The position numbers were made by a program, and so were the translations under genes. The notes beneath the pieces were generated by a model. It was not told the DNA's origin. It did not search any database and saw only the letters and a list, made by a program, of their open reading frames with translations. From Geosiphon pyriformis (lineage: Eukaryota > Glomeromycota > Glomeromycetes > Archaeosporales > Geosiphonaceae): a stretch of 64,000 bases of DNA. Below, one piece after another: positions 37,214 to 50,100 of the stretch. The DNA lies in NCBI GenBank assembly GCA_016748015.1, contig JAAOMT010000514.1, forward strand, positions 290,487 to 354,486. Direction: 5' to 3'. How positions within the stretch are numbered: position 1 is the stretch's first letter; each line of letters opens with the position of its first letter.

Positions 37214-38030
37214 GGCTGATAAACAGTGGCTTCAACCAGGGGATTCTCTCCAAAGAAATTGATGTTAGCATAATTGGGTCTTTGATTGGGGACATTGTTG
37301 TTGATGGTTCTGTTGTTTTAATTGTCATTGTTTTTAGGAGCTGGAGGAGGCAGGGGAGAATTGTTACAATTTCTGGAAAAATATCCAGTTAATCCACAGC
37401 AGTAACACACAGGTGGGCCACGATTTTGTTGTCTTTGATATGGGAATTGCTGGGGTTGATTAAAATGGAGTTCAAATCTGGGTTTTTGGGGTTGTTGATT
37501 CTCTCTAACAGCTTGGGCTAAGGGTTTCAGTAATTGAGCAAGATTAGCTATGAGTCTATTTATTAACTGTTCATTTGGGTCTTGAGTTTGGGCAGCAAAA
37601 GAGACAGCAGCCATTTGTGGAGCTAGAGCCATGACAGGAGCAGAAGCAAAAACTGGAAGTGTAGATCCCAAATGCATTCTTTGGTTATCTTCAATTCTTT
37701 ATGCCAGTTCAATAGCCATGTCCATTGTTGGGTTGTTTTTTAAAGCCAAGAGAGGCCAAAGAGCATACAATAGATCAGTTCTTAATCTTTTTGTGAAGGA
37801 ATGGATCTTTTATTTTTCTGTTCAGTTTCTTCCAGAGTCTACACGTTTGATTAGCTTTCTGATAGCTTTGGCATATTCAGTTACTACTTCTCCAGGGCCT
37901 TGGGTTCTTTTTTCTAATTCCATGTGCCATTTGGATATTAATATTGCAGTTTTGAACTTGGCCTCAAACTGGGTAGTGAAAGAGGTATTTTCTTCTCCAG
38001 CATTGGTTGGTTTCCATCTGATTATTTTGT

Positions 38031-38721
38031 TGTTACGAATTGAAGTAACAAGCTAATGGATAGCAAGGGAGAACAGGATTGTAGAGTGATGGAAATAATC
38101 AAAGGAGATTCAACTTCAATAAGCAAATTGAATGAGTATGAATTCAATGTGCAAGATCAGTCTCATAAAATATCTCAGTTGCTATTTTTTTTAAAAGGTA
38201 ACAAGGGAATTTGAAGGTAGAGGAATAGTCCATACTGTCAACAATTGATCACCACTGGTATAATTCTATGCCTCATGTTGGCACTCTTAGAATTTAATAT
38301 CAGGTATCAACTTGTGCTTTTCAGTCACATTTATTCAAATAATCTTCAAATGCTACAATTATATATGTCAGGAAAAGACCAACAAGTAATCTTTTATCCT
38401 AAGATGTTTGGATACTTGAAGGTAGGGAAAGGGAAATTAGCAATAAGAGAGTGATTGAGATGAAAGTTGTTATTTTTATTTATTTGATTTTTGTCTGAGA
38501 GATGATTTTCTACAGCTAAGAGACTCATCACTTATATAGCTAATGAAAGTGGTCAATGACCAGGTCAACGACTAGGTTAATGATCAGGTCAATGATCAGG
38601 TCAACAGTCAGGTCATTGATCAGGTCAATGATCACTATCTAAAAATAGAGTGGCTAATTATATGACATCAGTGACTAATACATGTGATAACTAATAAAAA
38701 TTATGGATTTCAACCATAATA
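38031..38721 (-). repeat. Solo LTR of gypsy-B in gag, TSD ttgt/ctgt
   Basis: 691 bp, TGTTACGAATTGAAG...CAACCATAATA. The flanks ttgt (38027-38030) and ctgt (38722-38725) differ by one base. Removing the LTR and one duplicate restores the gag reading AQH-R-IIRW. Confidence 0.85.
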
Positions 38722-39243
38722 CTGTGTTGAGCATTGGCATCTGTTTCTTGTAAGAACCAGGTAGCAGAAGAGCCTTGGAGATAGCCACCAATAATTTAGA
38801 ACTTGTATTCTTCATTATACTGGTTGGCTGTGACAGCTCTCTTAAAATCATCTAACCATTTAATTGGATCTTGTACATCACTTCTAAATAGTGGTAGTGG
38901 GGTATTGTTTCTTCTTCCTAGAGCAGTTTGTATATCTTGGAGGGTGGCCAGAATGTTTGCTTTCATGGGGTCATTAGCCATTGGTTCAGGGGTAACTGTT
39001 TGTGCAGATGAATCTGATTTGCTTGATAAAAGGTCAAAAACAGAGGCAGTTTGGTAGCTTTCTTCTTCTGTTTCAAAGAGAGTTTCAGTTGCTTGATGGA
39101 CAGCAATCCAAATGTGGATTTGATGATTCAAATATTCGAAATCAGGGGGCTGTTGTTCAAAGATTGCAGAATATAAGAGCTGATTGATACTGTTGTTTCT
39201 TTCTTCAAAATCATCTTTAAAATAAGCTTGGTCAAAGTAATAG

Positions 39244-39921
39244 TGTTATGAGTTGGAGTAACAAGCTAACGGATAGCAAGGGAGAACAGTATTGTATGGT
39301 GATGGAAATAAACAAAGAGGGAATTACAATAAGGGAGCAAATTGAATAAGTAGGATTTCAATGTGCATGATCAGTCTCATAAAAATTACAGTCGCTAATC
39401 TTTTCTTAAATCTAAAGGTAGAGGAATAGTCTGTGATTGTCAACAAGATAACACCGCTGCTATTATTCTATGCCTCAACTCAGCAATTCTTAGAATCAAT
39501 AACAAGTATTGTTGTACTTTTCAATTGTTTCTTTATTCAATGAATTACAAGAGCAAGCCAATTACTTCTCAGGCTAATTCTAACAAATACAAATCAAGAA
39601 GGGGAAAAGATAAGGTATGTGAATGCCAACAAGTAGATATTTGAAGGTAAGGAAAGGGGAATAAGTGATTATGAGAGGAAGTAATTAATATTGTTTATTT
39701 TGTTACTTTGATCATGTCTTTCTACAGCTAAGGGAATCATTGCTTATATAGCTATCTAAAGTGGTCAACGACCAGGTCAATGATCAGGTCAATGATCAGG
39801 TCAACGGTCAGGTCATTAATTAGGTCAACGATCACTATCTAAAAATAGGATGGCTAATTATATGACATTATTGGCTAATACATGTGATAATTAATAAAAA
39901 CTATGTGTTTCAACCATAACA
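39244..39921 (-). repeat. Solo LTR, diverged gypsy-B2 subtype, TSD atag
   Basis: 678 bp, TGTTATGAGTTGGAG...CAACCATAACA, flanked by atag at 39240-39243 and 39922-39925. Its central part differs from the main LTR type but matches the LTR at 61531-62200. It interrupts gag after ETYTTYTTY. Confidence 0.88.
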
Positions 39922-40183
39922 ATAGGTTGTATAAGTTGTGTAGGTTTCAGCTGAATGCTTATTCAGGAACCAGTTCCAAAAGTCTTGGAATTGTCTGCTG
40001 GATTGTTCTTCAATGGGAAAGCAAATCAAGCAGGAAGACAAAGGATTAAGTTCAATAAAGTCTAGATCATTTTTGTTGTGTGCTTCAAAGTGTTCTTCTA
40101 ATTGTTGTGGCAGGTATAAATAATCATCCATACAATAGGAAACAAAGTGGATTTTGACAACCTTACAGGGAGCACCACTTTTA

Positions 40184-40846
40184 TGTTATGAGTTGAAGTA
40201 ACAAACTAATGGATAGCAAGGGAGAACAGGATTGTAGAGTGATAGAAATAATCAAAGAGAATTCAACTTCAAAGAGCAAATTGAATAAGTATGGATTCAA
40301 TGTGTGAGATCAGTCTCATAAAATATCTTAGTCGCTATTTTTTTCAAAAGGTAACTGGAATCTGAAAATAGAGAGATAGTCTGTACTGTCAACAAATGAT
40401 CATGCTTGCTATAATTCTATGCCTCACATTGGCACTCTTAGAATTCAATATCAAGTATCAGATGTGCTCTTCAGTCATGTTTTATTCAATAATCTTCAAA
40501 TGCTACACTTATACATTTCAGAGAAAAGGGTAAGAAAATACCAACAAGTAATCTTTTATCCCAAGATGTTCAGATACTTGAAGGTAGGGAAAGGAAAATT
40601 AGCAATAAGAGAATGATTGAGATGAAAGTTGTTATTTTATTTATTCTTGATTATTTTGAACATACTTTTCTACAGCTAAGAGATTCATTGCTTATATAGC
40701 TGTCAAAAGTGGTCAATGATCAGGTCAACAACTAGGTCAATGATCAGATCAATGATCATTTTCTAAAAATAGAGTGGCTAATTTATATGACATCAGTGGC
40801 TAATACATGTAATAATTAATAAGAAGTATAAGTTTCAACTGTAACA
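40184..40846 (-). repeat. Gypsy-B copy 1 5' LTR
   Basis: 663 bp, TGTTATGAGTTGAAG...CAACTGTAACA, with only ~4 minisatellite units. The sense strand continues TAAAAG, then TGGTGCTCCCTG, the primer-binding site, before gag. Confidence 0.88.
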
Positions 40847-41741
40847 ATATAGACTAGATGTGCACAACTAAGATTTGGAACTGGGATGGTAAAATGTCAT
40901 TAGGCTTCACCTTAGCTGGTTCTTCAGCAATGTGCACATTTATTATGAAATCATTTTACAATATGCTGCCAACAGCAGAGGTGCTATACAACAGACATCC
41001 CTTTGTATACCTGAATAATCTTTGCAAAATATGTCACAGGGAAGTGGAAACCAACTGGCACTTTTGGGAATGCTCTCTGAATACCCAAGAGGGCAAGACA
41101 CTAATTAATGATATAAGAGATATGTGGATATGGTGCCTTTCAGAGGCTGTGAAAAGGAGATGTGAAGCCCTAAACACTGATGAGAAGATTGTACTGTCTA
41201 ATAAATATAAATCTGCTATGTAAAGGATTGATCAATAAGCAATTTGGAAGAATCAATGCTTTTGCTAATATAGACCTAAGGACTAACAATAATATATTAA
41301 TTAAGGTGTGTAAATGGGCAATTACTCAAGCAAGGAATAGATTGTGGAGAGGATGTTGTAAATTGCAAACTGAATGGGAAAAATCAATGTGTATTGATAA
41401 CAGGATCAAGAGAAATCTATCTAATGGCTCCAACATACATAGTACTTCAAAGAATAGTGATAGGGATACTGGCAAACCCATAGTTAAAATAGGTGATGTA
41501 TTCACACAGTATAATAATATACTGACTAATGTTTTTTATGATAGGAGTACTTTGTGTAATAGTGTAATACCCCATAGATTTTCTGGTTATACTAGCATGT
41601 AGTTAGGCATAACTACTTAGTGGTTAGCCATATCTTGTAATATAGATTATTGGGTGAGTTGGCTTTATGAAAAAGTCATGCTTTTTGAGTGTGGCTAAAC
41701 TAATAAAAGACCAGCATGGCTACACATTAACAAAAAAAAAC
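40847..41741 (+). mobile_element. 5'-truncated LINE: ORF2 C-terminus and 3' tail
   Basis: Frames 40858-41223 and 41180-41602 form the ORF2 C-terminus with a frame break near 41200. It has a Cys/His motif CKICHREVETNWHFWEC, the equivalent of the one in LINE-A, and later CKWAITQARNRLWRGCCKLQ. After the stop at 41602 the 3' UTR runs through TATTGGGTGAGTTGGCTTTA to an ACACATTAAC-poly(A) end at ~41741. This tail is nearly the same as that of the ORF1-only elements, which makes this the probable autonomous relative. Confidence 0.82.
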
Positions 41742-41878
41742 AGTAGTTGACACAGAAGCATAAGTTCCACCTTTCTTGGATACCACTACAACTGGGAAAG
41801 CCCATTCACTCTTGGTTTTTTGTATGAATCCAAGATCTTTCATCCAGTTTAAGGCTTTAAATAGATGAGATGAGTTTC

Positions 41879-43245
41879 TTATGTGGTGATGGTGTGTTGT
41901 ATCACATGGGTTTGTCCAGGAGTATCACTTTCTTTTGAGATAACTGGGCTATTTCTAGTCAATAGATTTTCAATGTCCACTTTTCTTTCTTCAGAGAAAG
42001 GTTCTTTTTGTTTTATAACTAGTGATTGGATTTCAGGTGGTTTATTTTCAAAGGACTTCTGTACTTCTTTTAGTTCTTTTCTGGGTATCAAACTAATTGG
42101 CTCCCAATCTTTGTAATAGATTAGGCAGGACTTGCATTCATCACTAGGGAAATACAAAGATTTATTGCACTAGCACCTGGCACAAAAACCATGCCATCAA
42201 TAACTGTATTTTGCTTTCTTGCCAGGTTTTCTATCAAAAGTTCTTTTGAAGATATCATAGTAGGGCCAGCAGATTAGCTTGCCATTTACCAGAATTTCTT
42301 TTTTGTCAGCTTTAACATTTTCCAGTGGCTTGCCATTGCTTATGAAGATAGTATAGGTGAGTTCAGTAGTTTCTTCTTGTTCTTTTTGATCTTCTTTTTT
42401 ATTGCTCTCATCATCATCTGATTCATCTGATTGTTTTTTTTTTGGTTCTGCTTGGATACTGGAGGAGTTGTCCAATAATGGCACTTAACCACAATGGGTT
42501 TCTCACCACATCTAATGATTAGTTCACAGAGTTCATAATTAAGTAAGACTTTTTGCTTTCTTGAGCTATTCATTGCTAACTATTATGGTGTATTCTTTTG
42601 CTTCAGATACTTCTATGTCATTTTCAATGCTGATATCATTGATTCAGACAGGAACAGCTTTGGATTAATAGATAAAAATGGATACAATTGTACGGGATGT
42701 TCAGACATTAGTTATTAGTCTTGTAGATGGTTCATTAATCTTTCTGCCAATTGCTTCTAAGAAGTATTTGGCAATGACACTTATAGATGATCTACTGTCC
42801 AGGATCAGATCAATGAAATAACCAGCCACTTGGGCTTTACAAATGAGAGGGGTAACATTGCTGTTGTCAGCAAGTCTAGCTTGGCATGGGCATTTGTTGG
42901 TCTTTAGTGTCTTTTTCTTGAGAATCAAAGATTTGCAAAGGTCTTTTCTGAATTGGGGACAACAGAATAGGGTCCAGATTTTTGTATAATTTCTGGGGGT
43001 TCCAACTTTGGAGGATTTTTAAAAACTTTAGCCTTTGGTGGCTCATTGTTATCAACAGTTGATTTGGATGCCTTGTTTGGATCTATAATGAAATCAACCT
43101 TGGCTTTTTTCTTCTTTCTTGTTGATTCAGAAGTGTTGATTGCTAGTTCATCTATGTTATGGTTATCATCAGTTAGGTTAAGAGCATAAAAGGAGTTTTC
43201 TTCTGGTTGGCTTGCACTCTCATCCTTTGGAGGTGCATCTACCAG
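41879..43245 (-). pseudogene. Gypsy-B copy 2 pol N-terminus with protease
   Basis: The minus strand holds the protease region at 42928-42701 (AGYFIDLILDSRSSISVIAK, with DSG changed to DSR), the acidic linker (KKQSDESDDDESNKKED), the KADKKEILVNGKLICWPYY stretch and the linker before RT (42157-41879). Stops and small indels break it. It begins at the TTTAAAC site at 43245-43251. Confidence 0.75.
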
Positions 43246-43251
43246 TTTAAA
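43245..43251 (-). promoter_or_regulatory. Gypsy-B copy 2 slippery site TTTAAAC
   Basis: In the gag frame the minus strand reads CCT TTA AAC TGG TAG, as in the plus-strand copies. The downstream stem-loop is largely kept (GCACCTC pairing with GAG-A-GTGC). Confidence 0.78.
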
Positions 43252-46200
43252 GGCTAATAAACAGTGGCTTCAACTAAGAAATCCTCTCCAAAGAAATTGA
43301 TGTTGGCATGATTGGGTCTTTGATTGGGGATATTGTTGTTGATGGTTCTGTTGTTTTGATTGTTATTGTTTCTGGGGGCTGGAGGAAGCAGGGGAGGATT
43401 GTTGCAATCTCTGGAGAAATGTCCAGTTAAGCCACAGTGATAACACACAGGTGGGCCACGATTTTGTTGTCTTTGATAAGGGGGTTGCTGGGGTTGATTA
43501 AAATGGGGTTCAAATCTGGGTCTTTGGGATTGTTGATTCTCTCTGACTGCTTGGGCTAAGGGTTCCAGTAACCAGGCAAGATTAGCTGTGAGTCTATCTA
43601 TTAACTGTTCATTTGTTTTTTTTGTTTTTTTTGTTAACATGTAGCCATACTGGTTGTTTATTAGTTAAGCCACAATAATATGGCAGTTTCATAAAGCCAG
43701 CTCACCCAATAATACAAAAATCACAAGATCCGGCTAACCATAAATGGAAAGCCCTAACTACACACTAATACTACCTTTGCTACCTAATATATCAAACATA
43801 TCTAATTCATACATCTTACCCATAATGCTAACAAGCTCATGACTATTCTTAACCATACCACTCATCCACTTAGCAGTCTGATTAGGACTGGATTTGATTC
43901 TAGAAGACTGATCTTCCCATAGGTGCATTATGACATTGAAGGTGTTATCATAAACTGAAAAATCTATTTTCATCATCATCATCATCAACATCATCAACCA
44001 TGTCATCAACATCTGATCCATTCTCCAAGCAAATCCACTCACTTATTGTCTCAAGATGTGTTTTGTTTAGCCAACCCATCCACACATTCCTTAACTGACA
44101 CATCTATGGCAGATGAAGTAGACAGCAATTTAGTAACCAATGCAACCAGAGCACCAACAGGTTCAACCAAGGATTTAATCAACACAGATAGTTCACTAAA
44201 GTGAGATTCAAGAGAAGCCAACCTAGATTCAACAGCAGTATTGGGAACAGAGGGGACAGCAGACAACACAGGTGTTGCAGTTTTGGGAAAACCACCAAGA
44301 TCCAATTCCATATCAGCAGCAGCAGCACCAGAAGGAACCACAAAAGCAGCAGCCTTGGCATAAGATTTAGATCTAACAAATGAAGATTTGAAATTTTTGG
44401 AGCCACTAAAGGTGTTGAAAGAGAGTTTAGGTGGGAGAGGAGGCAACTTCTTGCAGTCCACAGCCAAATAATTCAAGTCTTGACACCTGTAGTAGCGGTG
44501 ACACCCAGGAGTTTCTCACCAGATGTGACAACCACGCAAGGTACCAGTTTTTGACACAGCAACATTCAGAGATTCCAAAGAATCAAAGGTAACCACAGCA
44601 AAGCATTGACGTCGATAAGATTCAGGGGAGCAAGGAATGAAACATGTATGGTCACCAACTTGGGAGACCAAATCACTTATCTCAAAGGCAGTACAGCTAA
44701 ATAGAAAATTGACCAACTTAGCTTTGAATGCATCTCTTGAGGAAATAACCTCCTTTTGGTTGGCAATGGGAAGGATCCTAACACTATCTTTTCTGACCAA
44801 TACAGACCAGTTAGAGAGAGCAGCAGCAGCAGAAGAAATGTCCTTAAAATTAACCACAGCATATTGTCATAAGCTAGCAGGCTTCAACATAACAGAAATG
44901 ACAACACCAAAAATGCCAAGAGCAGTTTTGATGTCATCAGGAGAGGTATCCAAAGGTACATCGCACAGTGCAACCAACAAGAAAGGAGAAGAAACAGAGG
45001 CCACTCCAGAAGACCATGCAATCTTAAGAGTGGTCAAAAAAACATCATTACTAATGGCCACTCTGGTGGCACCATTTAGACTCTCCTGAGATGCAAATTC
45101 CACACAGAACAACTTGACAGCATCTTGTAAAACTGATTTAAGCCCAATACAACCAGGCAGCAGCTGAAACAAGGAACTAAGAAGAGCCATCTTGATCTTG
45201 AATGTGGCACCAGGCACAAGAGTAGAGGCCACCCACTCAGAGAATCTTTGACAACTATTCACATTCTCCCAAGCACCAGCATCAGCTGCACCAGAAACTG
45301 GGGGGGAACAGTTGATTCCATTTCCATCTGATCAGCCCAATCTTTGAGATCATCTAAAATGATAAGCTGTTTTGCTTCCATGGCAGGAGATGATCTGCTG
45401 GAGATTACCACATTAGGCAACACAGCCAATGGTTGATCTTGCTTCATATTAGGAGTTGAGCTGTTGCTATTGACATTCATATCAGAAAGAGGGCTGGCTG
45501 CTGCTGTGGAGATCTTACCCAAGATCTCATCTGGAACTACAAAGGGGTTTGGTATGACCATAGCAGTTGCAACTGCTTGCTGCTGTTTTTTGGAATTTTT
45601 GGCTTTTGCAGCCATTTGTGAAGCAGAGGTAGTAAAAGTAGTGAGAGTGGTGAAAGCAGGAAAGACCAACTTGTTAACTGATCTGTTATTAAAAATCTTT
45701 GGGCTTTTAAAAGTAGTAGAGACAACACTGAGACTAACCCGAGTGTGCTTTTTTGAAGAAACTTTGACTGGAGAAGAACTACCAGCCAAAGGAGAAAAAA
45801 ATAAACCAAAAGCTGCTAAAGGCAGCTTTTCACTAATGTTTTTTAAAGGAAATGTAACCAGAATGTTTTGTCTAGTTGCTTCAATAACAGAGAGACCCTC
45901 TTATGTTGAAACTTTATTAGTTACTATAAGAAAAGTACTGTTTGCAACTTTTTTACTCTTAGCTCTAGTCATGGTTATAAAAATTAGGAGAAAAAGAGTT
46001 TTTTCTTACTGTTTATTTGGATCTTGAGTTTGGGCAGCAAAAGAAGTAGCAGCCATTTGGAGAGCAGGAGCCATAACAGGAGCAGGAGCAAAAACTAGAA
46101 GTGTGGATCCCAAGTGCATCCTTTGGTTGTCTTCAATTCATTGGGCAAGTTCAATGGCCATGTCCATTGTGGAATTGTCTTTTAGGGCCAGAAGAGGCCA

Positions 46201-47123
46201 AAGAACATAGGACAGATCTGTTCTCAATTCTTTTGTAAAAGAATGAATTTTTTGTTCCTCTGTCCAGTTTCTTTTAGAGTCTACTCTTTTAATTAACTTT
46301 TTGATGACTTTGGCATATTCAGTTACCACTTTACCAGGACCTTGGGTTCTTCTTTCTAGTTCCATGTGCCATTTAGATATCAAGATAGGAGTTCTAAATT
46401 CCATTTCAAACTGGGTAATAAAAGAGGTGTTGTCTTCTCTGGCATTTGCTGGTGCCCATCTAATGATTCTTTGCATTGGTTTCTTGTGAAAACCAAGTAG
46501 CAGGTGAGCCTTAAAGGTAGCCACCAATGATTTGGAACTTATATTCATTATCATATTGGTTGGTCATGGCAGCTCTTTTAAAGTCATCCAACCATTCAAT
46601 TGGATCTTGTATATTACCTTTAAACAAGGGTAATAGAGTGTTGTTTCTTCTTCCCAAAGCAGTTTGTATGCCTTGGTTCAGGAGTTACTGTTTGAGTAGA
46701 ATAATCTGATTTACTTGAGAAGAGATCAAAAACAGGAGTGGTTTGATAGCTTTCTACTTCTGTTTCAAGAGAAGTTTCAGTTGATTAATGGCCAGCAATC
46801 CAAGTATGAATTTAATAATTCAGATATTTGAAATCAGGAGGCTGTTGTTCAAAGGTTGTAAAATATAAAAGCTGATTGATGCTGTTGTTTTTTTCTTCAA
46901 AGTTGTCTTCAAAATAAGCTTGATCAAAGTAATAAGTTATATAGACTGTGTAGATTTTAGCTGAATGCTCATTCAGAAACCAGTTCCAAAAGTCTTAAAA
47001 TTGTTTGCTGAATTGTTTTTCAATGGGAAAGCAAATCAAACAAAAGGGCAAAGAATTGAGTTCAATAAAGTCTAGATTGTTTTTGTTGTGTACTTCAAAG
47101 TGTTCTTCTGATTGTTGTGGCAG
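43252..47123 (-). pseudogene. Gypsy-B copy 2 gag, split by an ORF1-only element
   Basis: The C-terminal gag frame (to 43254) has the CCHC knuckle CYHCGLTGHFSRDC and ends at the gag stop. Beyond the insertion at 43616-46007, gag continues at 46554-46138 (RTPILISKWHMELERRTQG, RTDLSYVLWPLLALKDNSTM) and decays further towards 47123. A stop replaces the CAG before the slippery site. Confidence 0.8.
43616..46007 (-). mobile_element. ORF1-only LINE derivative (unit 1), TSD actgttcatttg
   Basis: About 2.4 kb with a poly(A) tail at 43616-43632, inserted in gypsy-B gag. The flanks actgttcatttg (43604-43615) and actgtttatttg (46008-46019) match at 11 of 12 bases. Frames at 45789-45259, 45262-44867, 44857-44516, 44476-44051 and 44042-43758 give one long ORF1 broken by stops and shifts: basic N-terminus, RRM-like region (AVVTFDSLESLNVAVSKTG), a knuckle relic ending HLAVDCKK-like, the heptad segment (LASLESHFSELSVLIKSLVE), an acidic Asp-rich tract and the C-terminus LGSKGSISV. 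No ORF2 sequence is present. Confidence 0.85.
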
Positions 47124-47137
47124 ATATAAATAATTAT

Positions 47138-50100
47138 AAAAAACTTTTTCTCTCCTAATTTTCATGACCATGAATAGAGCTAAGAGTAAAAAAGTTGCTA
47201 ATGTTACTTTTCCTATAGTAACTAATAAAGTGTCAACACGAGAGGATCTCTGTTATTGAAGCAGCTAGACAAAACATTCTGCCAACATTTCCCTTAAAAA
47301 ATATTAGTGATAAGCTGCCTTTAGCGGCTTCTGGTTCATTTTCTTTTCCTTTGGCTGGAAGTTCTTCTCCAGTCAAAGTTCCTTCAAAAAGGCACACTCG
47401 AGTTAGTTCCAGTGTTGTCTCTACCACTTCAAAAAGCCCAAAGATTTTTAATAACAGACCAGTTAACAAGTTGGTCTTTTCTGCTCTCACCACTCTAACT
47501 ACTATTTTTTTTTCTTTTTTTTTTTTTGTTAATGTGTAGCCATGCTGGTTGTTTATTAGTTGAGCCACAGTAAATGTGGCAGTTTCACAAAGCCAACTCA
47601 CCCAATAATACAAAAATCACAAGATGTAGCTAACCACAAGTGGAAAGCCCTAACTACACGCTAGTACTAACTTTGCTACCTAATGTATCAAACATATCTA
47701 ATTCATACATTTTACCCATAATGCTAACAAGCTCATGACTATTCTTAACCATACCACTCATCCACTTAGCAGTCTGATCAGGACTGGATTTGATTCTTAA
47801 AGGCTGATTCTTCTATAGGTACATCATGACATCAAAGGTGTTATCATAAACTGAAAAATCTTTATTTTCATCATCATCATCATCAACATCATCAACCATG
47901 TCATCAACATCTGATCCATTCTCCAAGCAAATCTGCTCACTTATTGTCTCAAGACATGTTAATCTTTTTTGCATCATGGTGGCAACAGCAGCCAAGCCTT
48001 TATTTTGCTTAGCCAATCCATTTACACATTCCTTAACTGACACATCCACGGCAGATGGAATAGACAGCAATTTGGTAACCAATGCAACCAGGATTTAATC
48101 AACACAGATAGTTCACTAAAGTGGGATTCAAGAGAAGCCAACCTAGATTCAACAGCAGTATTGGGAACAGAGGGGACAGCAGACAACACAGGTGTTGTAG
48201 TTTTGGAAGGCCCACCAAGATCCAATTCCATATTAGCAGCAGCAACACCAGAAGGAATCACAAAAGCAGCAGCTTTGGCATATGATTTAGATCTACCAAA
48301 TGAAGATTTGAAATTTTTGGGGCCACCAAAGGTGTTGGAAGGGAGTTTAGGTGGGAGAGGAGGCAACTTCTTGCAGTCCACAGCCAAATGATTCAAGTCT
48401 TAACACCTGTAGCAGTGGCAACACCCAGGAGTTTCCCATCAGATGCAACAACCATGCAAGATACCAGTTTTTGACACAGCAACATTCAGAGATTCCAAAG
48501 AATCAAAGGTAACCACAGCAAAGTGTTGACGTCAATAAGATTCAGGGGAGCAAGGAATGAAGCATGTATGGTCACCAACTTGCGAGACCAAATAACTTAT
48601 CTCAAAGGCAGTACAGCTAAATAGAAAATTGACCAACTTAGCTTTGAATGCATCTCTTGAGGAGATAACCTCCTTTTGGTTGGCAATAGGAAGGATCCTA
48701 ACACTATCTTTTCTGACCAATACAGACCAGTTAGAGAGAGCAGCAGCAGCAGAAGAAATGTCCTTAAAATCAACCACAGCATATTGTCATAAGCCAGCAG
48801 GCTTCAACTTAACAGAAATGACAACACCAAAAATACCAAGAGCAGTTTTGATGTCATCAGAAAAGGTACCCAAAGGTACATCATGCAGTGCAACTAACAA
48901 GGAAGAGGAAGAAACAGAGGCCACTCCAGATGACTGTGCAATCTTAAGGGTGGTCAAAAAAACCTCATCACCAATGACCACTTTGGTAGCATCATTTAGA
49001 CACTTCTGAGATGCAAATTCCACACAGAACAACTTGACAGCATCTCGTAAAACAGACTTAAGCCCAATACAACTAGGCAGCAACTGAAACAAAGAACTGA
49101 GCAAAGCCAACTTGATCTTAAACGTAGTACCAGGTACAAGATTGGAGGCCACCCAACCAAAGAACCTTTGATGACCATTCACATTCTCCCAAGCACTAGC
49201 ATCAGCTGCACCAGAAACTGGGGGAGGAACAGTTGATTCCATTTCCATCTAATCAGCCCAATCTTTGAGATCATCTGGATTGATGGGCTGTTTTGCTACT
49301 GGGATTGGCAATGATCTGCTGGAAAGTACCACATCAGACAGCACAGCCAGTGGTTGATCTTGGCCCATCTTAGGAGATGTGCTGCTGCTGTTGCCATCCA
49401 TATCAGGAAGAGGGCTGGCTGCTGCTGTGGAAATCTTACCAAAGATCTCATTTGGAACCACAAAGGGGTTCCATGTGACCATAGCAGTTGTGACTGTCTG
49501 CTGCTGTTTTTTGGAATTTTTTGCTTTTGCGGCCATTTGTGAAGCAGTAGTTGTAGAAGTAGTAGTAGAAGTGGTGAGAGCAGAAAAGACCAACTTGTTG
49601 ACTGGTCTGTTATTAAAAATCTTAGGGCTTTTTAAAGTGGTGGAGACAACACTGGGACTAACCTAATGTGTCTTTTGGAAGGAACTTTGACTGGAGAAGA
49701 GTTACCAGCCAAAGGTAAAGACAATGAACCAGAAGCCACTAAAAGCAGCTTATTACTAGTATTTTTTAAAGAAAATGTTGCCAGAATGTTTTGTCTAGCT
49801 GCTATAATAACAGAGAGACCCTCTTATGTTGAAACTTTATTAGTTACTATAAGAAAAGTACTGTTTGTAACTTTTTTACTCTTAGCTCTAGTCATGGTCA
49901 TGAAAATTAGGAGAGAAAGAGTTTTTTTCATACTTCTCACTACTACTTCTACTACTACTGCTTCACAAATGGCCGCAAAAGCAAAAAATCCCAAAAAACA
50001 GCAGCAAGCAATCACAACTGCTATGGTCACACTGAACCCCTTTGTGGTTCCAGATGAGATCTTCAGTAAGATTTTCACAGCAGCAGCCAGCCCTCTTCCT

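Larger units (their letters stand above)
37214..40131 (-). pseudogene. Gypsy-B copy 1 gag, split by two solo LTRs
   Basis: Gag begins MDDYLYLPQQLEEHFEAHNK (40131). It continues after the solo LTR at 39244-39921 (HIWIAVHQATETLFETEEES), then IQTALGRRNNTPLPLF and WLDDFKRAVTANQYNEEYKF in the capsid-like part, and after the solo LTR at 38031-38721 (RTDLLYALWPLLALKNNPTM). It ends with a Gln/Asn-rich tail and the CCHC knuckle CYCCGLTGYFSRNC near 37400, where the His is Tyr. CAA-to-TAA changes make several stops. Confidence 0.85.
31007..40846 (-). mobile_element. Gypsy-B copy 1: near full-length Ty3/gypsy element
   Basis: LTRs at 31007-31767 (3') and 40184-40846 (5') enclose gag, protease, RT, RNase H and integrase in Ty3/gypsy order. 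Three solo LTRs of the same family lie inside (32409-33113, 38031-38721, 39244-39921); without them the element is about 7.75 kb. The primer-binding site lies next to the 5' LTR and a purine-rich stretch AGAGAGAATAA next to the 3' LTR. The 4-bp flanks (acac left, atat right) do not match. Confidence 0.88.

Noticed and set aside
40847-41741. A host gene with a Cys/His motif
   Set aside because: The same Cys/His motif occurs at the end of LINE-A ORF2, and a LINE 3' UTR with poly(A) follows.
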